From contig JAGTTO010000001.1 in the NCBI GenBank assembly GCA_018223435.1, forward strand, positions 3,286,001 through 3,350,000: DNA of 64,000 nt. The letters are read 5' to 3'. The notes beneath the pieces are model-generated. The model made no database searches, was not told the origin of the DNA, and saw only the letters and a program-made list of their open reading frames with translations. Made by a program: the position numbers and the translations under genes. The DNA is from Lachnospiraceae bacterium Marseille-Q4251. GTDB taxonomy: Bacteria > Bacillota > Clostridia > Lachnospirales > Lachnospiraceae. This document shows, one piece after another, positions 56,870-64,000 of this stretch (its first letter is position 1; every line of letters begins with the position of its first letter).

Positions 56870-59800
56870 ATGGAGAAAAACAGAATACGTCCAGTGAAGA
56901 GTGACAAAAGCTTCCGTATGAGTTATTCCAGACAGAAAGAGGTACTTGAAATGCCGAACCTCATTGAGGTTCAGAAGGATTCCTACAAGTGGTTTCTTGA
57001 TGAAGGAATGAAGGAAGTTTTTGATGACATCTCTCCGATCGAGGATTATAGTGGAAAGCTCAGCCTGGAATTTGTGGACTTTACTTTGTGCGAAGATGAT
57101 GTGAAGTACTCTATTGAAGAGTGCAAGGAGCGGGATGCCACATACGCAGCTCCGCTGAAAGTTCGTGTACGTCTTCACAACAGAGAGAACGGCGAAGTAA
57201 GCGAGCATGAGATCTTTATGGGTGATCTTCCCATTATGACTGACACAGGTACTTTCGTGATCAACGGCGCTGAACGAGTAATCGTCAGCCAGCTGGTTCG
57301 TTCACCGGGTATCTACTATGGAATCGCACACGATAAATTAGGAAAAGAGCTGTATTCCTGTACAGTAATTCCGAACCGTGGTGCATGGCTGGAATATGAG
57401 ACGGACTCCAATGACATTTTCTATGTGCGTGTAGACCGTACAAGAAAAGTTCCCATCACTGTTCTGATCCGTGCTCTCGGCTTTGGCACCAACCCGGAGA
57501 TCATCGAGCTCTTCGGTGAGGAGCCCAAGATTCTGGCCAGCCTGACAAAGGATACGGCCACTAACTACCAGGAAGGTCTTCTCGAACTCTATAAGAAGAT
57601 CCGTCCGGGCGAGCCGCTGGCAGTAGAGAGCGCAGAGAGCCTGATCACCAGCATGTTCTTCGACCCCAGAAGATATGACCTGGCAAAGGTTGGACGTTAC
57701 AAATTCAACAAAAAGCTTCACCTCAGAAACCGTATCTGCGGACATACGCTGGCAGAGGATGTCATCGACACCACCACCGGCGAGATCCTGGCAGAGGCAG
57801 GTACCGAGGTAGATCGCGATCTGGCTGACAAGATCCAGAACGCAGCAGTTCCTTATCTCTGGATTCAGGGCGAGGAGCGCAAGATCAAGGTTATTTCCAA
57901 CCTGATGGTTGACCTTAAGAGCTTCGTGGACGTAGATCCGGAAGAGCTTGGGGTTACAGAATCAGTATATTATCCTGTTCTTGAAAAAATTCTGGAAGAA
58001 AATGACGATCTGGATTCCATCAAAGAAGCCATCCATGACAGCATCCATGAGCTGATTCCGAAGCATATCACGAAAGAGGATATCATCGCTTCCATCAACT
58101 ATAACATGCATCTGGAGTACGGCATCGGAAATGACGACGATATCGACCATCTGGGTAACCGTCGTATCCGTTCCGTAGGTGAGCTGCTTCAGAACCAGTA
58201 CCGCATCGGTCTTTCCCGACTGGAGAGAGTCGTTCGTGAGCGTATGACCACCCAGGATCAGGATAACATTTCCCCGCAGTCCCTGATCAACATCAAGCCG
58301 GTTACCGCAGCTGTCAAAGAGTTCTTCGGATCTTCCCAGCTGTCCCAGTTCATGGACCAGAACAACCCGCTTGGTGAGCTGACTCATAAGAGACGTCTGT
58401 CTGCCCTTGGTCCTGGCGGTCTGTCCCGAGACAGAGCCGGATTCGAGGTTCGAGACGTACACTATTCTCATTACGGAAGAATGTGCCCCATCGAGACCCC
58501 TGAGGGACCGAACATCGGTCTGATTAACTCTCTTGCATGCTATGCAAGAATCAACCAGTACGGTTTCGTAGAGGCTCCTTACCGCAAGATCGATAAAACT
58601 GATCCTAACAATCCCCGCGTTACCGAGGATGTTGTATATATGACCGCTGATGAGGAAGATAACTACCATGTAGCACAGGCTAACACCCCGCTGGACGAGG
58701 AAGGTCACTTCATCCAGAAGAACGTATCCGGTCGTTACCGTGAGGAGACTCAGGAGTACGAGCGTAAGATGTTCGACTACATGGACGTATCCCCGAAGAT
58801 GGTGTTCTCCGTGGCAACGGCCCTGATTCCTTTCCTGGAGAACGATGATGCAAACCGTGCTCTGATGGGATCAAACATGCAGCGTCAGGCCGTGCCGCTT
58901 CTGACCACCGAGGCTCCTGTTGTAGGAACCGGTATGGAGGTTAAGGCAGCCGTTGATTCCGGTGTCTGCGTCGTAGCAAAGAACGCTGGTGTGGTAGAGC
59001 GCTCCACCTCCAAGGAAATTATTGTCAAGAGAGAAGATGGAAACAAGGATACCTATCATCTGACCAAATTCTCCCGAAGCAACCAGAGCAACTGCTACAA
59101 CCAGAGACCGATTGTCTTTAAGGGCGAGAAGGTAAGAAAAGGACAGGTAATCGCAGATGGTCCTTCCACCAGCAATGGAGAGCTTGCTCTTGGTAAGAAC
59201 CCGCTGATCGGTTTCATGACCTGGGAAGGTTACAACTACGAGGATGCTGTTCTTTTAAGCGAAAGACTTGTCATGAACGATGTTTATACATCTGTTCATA
59301 TTGATGAATATGAGGCAGAAGCCCGTGACACCAAGCTCGGACCGGAAGAGATCACCCGTGATGTTCCGGGTGTCGGCGACGAGGCTCTGAAGGATCTGGA
59401 CGAGCGCGGAATCATCCGTATTGGTGCTGAGGTCCGTGCCGGTGATATCCTGGTCGGAAAAGTAACTCCGAAGGGAGAGACCGAGCTGAGCGCAGAGGAG
59501 AGACTCTTAAGAGCTATCTTCGGTGAGAAGGCCCGCGAGGTAAGAGATACCTCCCTGAAGGTTCCACACGGCGCTTACGGTATCGTTGTGGATGCCAAAG
59601 TCTTCACAAGAGAAAACGGCGACGAGCTTCCTCCGGGAGTAAATCAGTCCGTAAGAATTTACATTGCACAGAAACGTAAGATTTCCGTCGGCGATAAGAT
59701 GGCAGGCCGTCATGGTAACAAGGGTGTAGTTTCCCGAGTACTCCCTGTGGAAGATATGCCTTTCCTGCCCAACGGTCGTCCGCTGGATATCGTTCTAAAC

Positions 59801-60715
59801 CCCCTTGGTGTGCCGTCCCGAATGAATATCGGACAGGTGCTGGAGATTCACTTAAGCCTTGCTGCCAAAGCTCTGGGCTTCAATATCGCCACACCGGTAT
59901 TCGATGGCGCAAACGAGGTAGATATCATGGATACCCTGGATCTGGCCAACGATTATGTGAACCTGTCCTGGGAAGAGTTCAAAGCAAAACACGAGGAAGA
60001 GCTGCTTCCGGAGGTTATGGATTACCTCTATGAGAACAGAGATCACCGCGAGCTTTGGAAAGGAGTTCCCCTTTCCAGAGATGGTAAGGTAAGACTTCGT
60101 GACGGTCGTACCGGTGAGTATTTCGACAGCCCGGTAACCATCGGACACATGCATTACCTGAAACTGCATCACCTGGTAGACGATAAGATCCACGCACGTT
60201 CCACCGGCCCGTACTCCCTGGTTACCCAGCAGCCTCTGGGTGGTAAGGCACAGTTCGGAGGACAGCGTTTCGGAGAGATGGAGGTTTGGGCCCTGGAGGC
60301 ATACGGTGCATCCTACACCCTGCAGGAGATCCTGACTGTTAAATCCGATGATGTAGTCGGACGTGTGAAGACCTACGAAGCCATCATCAAGGGCGAGAAT
60401 ATCCCGGCTCCGGGTATCCCCGAGTCCTTCAAGGTTCTGCTGAAAGAGCTGCAGTCTCTTGGACTGGATGTGAGAGTGCTCCGTGAGGATCATACAGAAG
60501 TCGAGATCATGGAAAACATTGATTACGGCGATACAGACCTCCGTTCTGTAATCGAGGGTGATCATGATTATAACCGCGGCGAAGAGAAATTCGACGGTTA
60601 TACCAAACAGGAATTTTCTGACGGAGATCTGGTAGACGTAGACGAGTCCAATGACAGTGACGACGACGGATATGTAGATCTCGATGAATCCCTGGATAGC
60701 GGTGACGAAGAGTAA
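56870..60715 (+). CDS. rpoB: RNA polymerase beta subunit
   Basis: 1281 residues, a usual length for Clostridia. The rifampicin region reads [20 protein letters not shown] then [13 protein letters not shown], with the key Asp, His and Ser residues unchanged, so rifampicin sensitivity is expected. The active-site side has [17 protein letters not shown] and the C-terminal clamp [20 protein letters not shown]. The last 45 residues form an acidic tail rich in Asp. Transcribed with rpoC from the promoter at 56733. Confidence 0.99.
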   Translation: MEKNRIRPVKSDKSFRMSYSRQKEVLEMPNLIEVQKDSYKWFLDEGMKEVFDDISPIEDYSGKLSLEFVDFTLCEDDVKYSIEECKERDATYAAPLKVRVRLHNRENGEVSEHEIFMGDLPIMTDTGTFVINGAERVIVSQLVRSPGIYYGIAHDKLGKELYSCTVIPNRGAWLEYETDSNDIFYVRVDRTRKVPITVLIRALGFGTNPEIIELFGEEPKILASLTKDTATNYQEGLLELYKKIRPGEPLAVESAESLITSMFFDPRRYDLAKVGRYKFNKKLHLRNRICGHTLAEDVIDTTTGEILAEAGTEVDRDLADKIQNAAVPYLWIQGEERKIKVISNLMVDLKSFVDVDPEELGVTESVYYPVLEKILEENDDLDSIKEAIHDSIHELIPKHITKEDIIASINYNMHLEYGIGNDDDIDHLGNRRIRSVGELLQNQYRIGLSRLERVVRERMTTQDQDNISPQSLINIKPVTAAVKEFFGSSQLSQFMDQNNPLGELTHKRRLSALGPGGLSRDRAGFEVRDVHYSHYGRMCPIETPEGPNIGLINSLACYARINQYGFVEAPYRKIDKTDPNNPRVTEDVVYMTADEEDNYHVAQANTPLDEEGHFIQKNVSGRYREETQEYERKMFDYMDVSPKMVFSVATALIPFLENDDANRALMGSNMQRQAVPLLTTEAPVVGTGMEVKAAVDSGVCVVAKNAGVVERSTSKEIIVKREDGNKDTYHLTKFSRSNQSNCYNQRPIVFKGEKVRKGQVIADGPSTSNGELALGKNPLIGFMTWEGYNYEDAVLLSERLVMNDVYTSVHIDEYEAEARDTKLGPEEITRDVPGVGDEALKDLDERGIIRIGAEVRAGDILVGKVTPKGETELSAEERLLRAIFGEKAREVRDTSLKVPHGAYGIVVDAKVFTRENGDELPPGVNQSVRIYIAQKRKISVGDKMAGRHGNKGVVSRVLPVEDMPFLPNGRPLDIVLNPLGVPSRMNIGQVLEIHLSLAAKALGFNIATPVFDGANEVDIMDTLDLANDYVNLSWEEFKAKHEEELLPEVMDYLYENRDHRELWKGVPLSRDGKVRLRDGRTGEYFDSPVTIGHMHYLKLHHLVDDKIHARSTGPYSLVTQQPLGGKAQFGGQRFGEMEVWALEAYGASYTLQEILTVKSDDVVGRVKTYEAIIKGENIPAPGIPESFKVLLKELQSLGLDVRVLREDHTEVEIMENIDYGDTDLRSVIEGDHDYNRGEEKFDGYTKQEFSDGDLVDVDESNDSDDDGYVDLDESLDSGDEE

Positions 60716-60801
60716 GAAAAAGGATGGAACCGTCCGGCTGTCTGAGTAAGGCGGCCGGCGGGAAAATCGTAAGAGGTAGTATAGAGAAGGGAGAACCATA
60801 C

Positions 60802-63800
60802 ATGCCTGAATCAGTTAAAAATGACGGTTATCAGCCGATTACATTTGACGCAATCAAAATCGGCCTGGCATCCCCGGAAAAGATCAGAGAATGGTCCCAC
60901 GGGGAGGTGCTCAAGCCGGAAACCATCAACTACAGAACTCTGAAACCCGAGCGTGACGGTCTGTTCTGCGAGCGTATCTTCGGACCCAGCAAGGACTGGG
61001 AGTGCCACTGCGGTAAGTACAAGAAGATCCGTTACAAAGGCGTAGTCTGCGACCGTTGCGGCGTTGAAGTTACCAAGGCCAGTGTGCGTCGTGAGCGTAT
61101 GGGCCATATCGAACTGGCTGCTCCGGTTTCCCATATCTGGTATTTCAAGGGTATCCCGAGCCGTATGGGTCTGATGCTGGATCTGTCTCCGAGAACACTG
61201 GAGAAGGTTCTGTATTTTGCAAACTATATCGTTCTCGACAAAGGTGACACCGATCTGGCTTACAAACAGGTCCTCACCGAGAGAGAGTACCAGGAAGCCT
61301 ATGATAAATGGGGCGACCGTTTCCGTGTAGGTATGGGTGCAGAGGCTGTCAAAGAGCTTCTGGAAGCCATCGACATGGAGAAGGAATCCGAGGAGCTGAA
61401 AAAAGGCCTGAAGGAGTCCACCGGTCAGAAGAGAGCAAGAATCATCAAACGTCTGGAGGTTGTGGAGGCATTCCGCGAGTCCGGAAACAAACCCGAGTGG
61501 ATGGTCATGACCGTGATCCCCGTGATCCCGCCTGATCTTCGACCCATGGTGCAGCTGGACGGAGGCCGTTTTGCTACTTCCGACCTGAATGATCTGTACC
61601 GCAGAATCATCAACAGAAACAACCGTCTGAAACGTCTGCTCGAGCTGCACGCTCCGGAAATCATCGTCCGCAACGAGAAACGTATGCTCCAGGAGGCTGT
61701 AGACGCCCTGATCGATAATGGCCGCCGCGGCCGTCCGGTAACAGGACCGGGTAACCGTGCGCTGAAATCTCTTTCCGATATGCTGAAAGGTAAATCCGGA
61801 CGTTTCCGTCAGAACCTTCTGGGTAAACGTGTAGACTATTCCGGACGTTCCGTTATCGTCGTAGGACCGGAGCTGAAGATTTATCAGTGTGGTCTGCCCA
61901 AAGAGATGGCCATCGAGCTGTTCAAACCCTTCGTAATGAAAGAGCTGGTTGCCAACGGTACTTCTCACAATATCAAAAATGCCAAGAAGATGGTAGAGCG
62001 CCTTCAGCCGGAGGTATGGGATGTCCTTGAGGACGTCATCAAAGAGCATCCGGTAATGCTGAACCGTGCTCCTACACTTCACCGTCTGGGTATTCAGGCT
62101 TTCGAGCCGATCCTGGTAGAGGGTCGTGCTATTAAGCTGCATCCCCTTGTGTGTACCGCATTCAATGCCGACTTCGACGGAGACCAGATGGCTGTCCATC
62201 TGCCGCTGTCTGTAGAGGCTCAGGCCGAGTGCCGTTTCATGCTGCTTTCCCCGAACAACCTGCTGAAACCGTCTGATGGTGGCCCCGTAGCCGTTCCTTC
62301 TCAGGATATGGTCCTTGGTATCTACTATCTGACTCAGGAGAGACCGGGTTCCATCGGTGAGGGGAAATACTTCAAGAGCATCAACGAGGCAATTCTCGCA
62401 TATGAGAACAAGATCCTGACCTTCCAGACCAGAATCAAAGTTCGTATGCAGAAGAAGATGGCTGACGGAACCATCCAGCAGGGAACTGTTGAGTCTACTC
62501 TCGGCCGTTTCATCTTCAACGAGATTCTGCCGCAGGATCTGGGCTTTGTAGATCGTTCCATTCCGGAAAATGCCATGAAGCTCGAGGTTGACTTCCATGT
62601 AGGTAAGAAACAGCTGAAACAGATCCTTGAGAAAGTTATCAACACCCACGGAGCAACCAAGACCGCTGAGGTGCTGGATAACATCAAAGCCATGGGTTAC
62701 AAATATTCCACCAGAGCAGCAATGACCGTATCCATTTCCGATATGACCGTGCCGCCTCAGAAGCCGCAGATGATCAAAGAGGCCCAGGATACCGTGGACC
62801 GCATCACCCGCAACTTCAAACGTGGTCTGATCACCGAGGAAGAGCGTTACAAAGAGGTTGTTGAGACCTGGAAGAATACCGATGACAAGCTGACCAAAGC
62901 TCTGTTGAGCGGTCTTGATAAATATAACAACATCTTCATGATGGCTGACTCCGGAGCGCGTGGTTCCGATAAACAGATCAAACAGCTGGCAGGTATGCGA
63001 GGACTGATGGCCGATACAACCGGTCACACCATCGAGCTGCCTATCAAATCAAACTTCCGTGAAGGTCTTGACGTACTGGAATACTTCATGTCTGCACATG
63101 GAGCCCGTAAAGGTCTGTCCGATACCGCTCTTCGTACCGCAGACTCCGGTTACCTGACCAGACGAATGGTTGATGTATCTCAGGATCTGATCATCCGCGA
63201 GATGGACTGTGCTGTAGACCGTGATGAGATTCCGGGTATGTATGTGAAGTCCTTCACCGACGGAAAAGAGGAGATCGAGAACCTGCAGGAGCGTATCACA
63301 GGCCGTTTCTCCTGCGAAACTATCTGCAACAAAGACGGTGAGGTTCTGGTAAAAGCCAACCACATGATTACTCCGAAGAGAGCTGCAAGAATCATGAAGG
63401 AAGGCGTAGATGAGAACGGAAATCCCCTGGAGCAGGTGAAAATCCGTACCATCCTGACCTGTCGTTCCCATATCGGTATCTGTGCAAAATGTTACGGTTC
63501 CAACATGGCTACCGGTGAGCCGGTACAGGTTGGTGAGGCTGTCGGAATCATCGCTGCACAGTCCATCGGTGAGCCGGGTACCCAGCTGACCATGCGTACC
63601 TTCCATACCGGTGGTGTGGCAGGTGGAGATATCACACAGGGTCTTCCCCGTGTCGAGGAGCTTTTCGAGGCCCGTAAGCCGAAAGGACTTGCTATCATCA
63701 CGGAGATCGCCGGTGTGGCCACCATCAAAGATACCAAGAAGAAACGTGAGATCATCGTTACCAATCCGGAAGACGGTGATTCCAAGACTTACCTGATCCC

Positions 63801-64000
63801 CTACGGTTCCCGTATCAAGATCATGGACGGCGCTGTTCTGGAGGCCGGTGATGAGCTGACCGAAGGTAGCGTGAATCCCCATGATATCCTGAGAATTAAA
63901 GGCGTTCGTGCCGTTCAGGATTACATGCTCCGTGAGGTACAGCGTGTATACCGTCTGCAGGGTGTAGAAATCAGTGATAAGCATATCGAGGTTCTGGTTC
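60802..64000 (+). CDS. rpoC: RNA polymerase beta' subunit (cut by window end)
   Basis: The ATG at 60802 follows GAAGGGAGAA; the frame stays open to the window end (1066 codons), so the C-terminal part is missing. The first zinc site is seen in CHCGKYK and CDRCG (near residues 70-90), the magnesium-binding catalytic loop NADFDGDQ has its three Asp at 457, 459 and 461, and the second zinc site ends in [13 protein letters not shown]. The trigger-loop region [20 protein letters not shown] follows. It lies 86 bases after rpoB. Confidence 0.99.
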   Translation, partial: MPESVKNDGYQPITFDAIKIGLASPEKIREWSHGEVLKPETINYRTLKPERDGLFCERIFGPSKDWECHCGKYKKIRYKGVVCDRCGVEVTKASVRRERMGHIELAAPVSHIWYFKGIPSRMGLMLDLSPRTLEKVLYFANYIVLDKGDTDLAYKQVLTEREYQEAYDKWGDRFRVGMGAEAVKELLEAIDMEKESEELKKGLKESTGQKRARIIKRLEVVEAFRESGNKPEWMVMTVIPVIPPDLRPMVQLDGGRFATSDLNDLYRRIINRNNRLKRLLELHAPEIIVRNEKRMLQEAVDALIDNGRRGRPVTGPGNRALKSLSDMLKGKSGRFRQNLLGKRVDYSGRSVIVVGPELKIYQCGLPKEMAIELFKPFVMKELVANGTSHNIKNAKKMVERLQPEVWDVLEDVIKEHPVMLNRAPTLHRLGIQAFEPILVEGRAIKLHPLVCTAFNADFDGDQMAVHLPLSVEAQAECRFMLLSPNNLLKPSDGGPVAVPSQDMVLGIYYLTQERPGSIGEGKYFKSINEAILAYENKILTFQTRIKVRMQKKMADGTIQQGTVESTLGRFIFNEILPQDLGFVDRSIPENAMKLEVDFHVGKKQLKQILEKVINTHGATKTAEVLDNIKAMGYKYSTRAAMTVSISDMTVPPQKPQMIKEAQDTVDRITRNFKRGLITEEERYKEVVETWKNTDDKLTKALLSGLDKYNNIFMMADSGARGSDKQIKQLAGMRGLMADTTGHTIELPIKSNFREGLDVLEYFMSAHGARKGLSDTALRTADSGYLTRRMVDVSQDLIIREMDCAVDRDEIPGMYVKSFTDGKEEIENLQERITGRFSCETICNKDGEVLVKANHMITPKRAARIMKEGVDENGNPLEQVKIRTILTCRSHIGICAKCYGSNMATGEPVQVGEAVGIIAAQSIGEPGTQLTMRTFHTGGVAGGDITQGLPRVEELFEARKPKGLAIITEIAGVATIKDTKKKREIIVTNPEDGDSKTYLIPYGSRIKIMDGAVLEAGDELTEGSVNPHDILRIKGVRAVQDYMLREVQRVYRLQGVEISDKHIEVLV

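Noticed and set aside
60811..63027. A 738-codon open frame on the minus strand opposite rpoC
   Set aside because: It lies wholly antisense to rpoC, has no ribosome site and its translation resembles no family. It arises from the strong codon bias of rpoC.
1..64000. CRISPR arrays, tRNA, rRNA, prophage genes
   Set aside because: No regularly spaced repeats, no cloverleaf or rRNA segments, and no phage structural or integrase genes were seen.

Overview
The window looks like the chromosome of a gut-type Gram-positive anaerobe of the Clostridia, most likely family Lachnospiraceae. The evidence is the gene order rpmG-secE-nusG-rplK-rplA-rplJ-rplL-rpoBC, the firmicute L10 leader, HPr kinase with a ROK glucokinase, YesM/YesN-type two-component systems driving sugar ABC importers, [4Fe-4S]-type serine dehydratase subunits, and no sign of a respiratory chain. 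Genus cannot be fixed from the sequence alone.

Layout. 1-9540: a glycan-use locus made of the end of a sensor kinase, an AraC-type response regulator, a sugar ABC importer, a GH106-like hydrolase and a GH127 beta-L-arabinofuranosidase-type enzyme. The part up to 7621 is clearly AT-richer than what follows. 9541-18250: small mixed genes (DUF2975 membrane protein with a YozG-type regulator, NUDIX hydrolase, S66 LD-carboxypeptidase), a minus-strand redox module (secreted TlpA-like thioredoxin, a 49-residue CXXC membrane protein, a NapH-like Fe-S membrane protein), an RmlD-like reductase, a glycerophosphodiesterase and a secreted GH5 endoglucanase. 18299-21895 (minus): nagA, nagB and a DUF1846 protein. 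21997-23135: a decayed MFS gene and a phosphatase fragment. 23214-32048: ftsH, uvrC, hprK, ROK glucokinase, an acetyltransferase, a membrane-protein fragment and an S8 protease.

32372-35967: a GntR regulator with deoC, an NADP-type secondary alcohol dehydrogenase and a CobW GTPase. 36261-40101: a MarR regulator with a heterodimeric ABC exporter. 40098-50759: a second glycan locus with a YesN/YesM pair (minus) divergent from an LplA/LplB/YtcP-type importer, an unassigned carbohydrate-active protein and a GH42 beta-galactosidase. 50872-52412: sdaAB-sdaAA. 52544-64000: the core transcription/translation cluster, with yqeY between rplL and rpoB and rpoC running off the end.

How it fits together. 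Two separate sensor-regulator-importer-hydrolase cassettes take up plant-type oligosaccharides rich in arabinose, rhamnose or galactose and cut them inside the cell. The GH5 enzyme acts outside. NagAB feeds amino sugars into glycolysis, and HPr kinase supplies carbon catabolite control. Three loci carry ends or copies of one short inverted-repeat element, and four or five gene remnants (hybrid kinase, MATE, MFS, phosphatase, YczE-like) mark places where DNA has been lost. The least understood functional units are the TlpA/CXXC/Fe-S module, the GntR-deoC-adh-cobW operon and the unassigned protein at 46917-48740.
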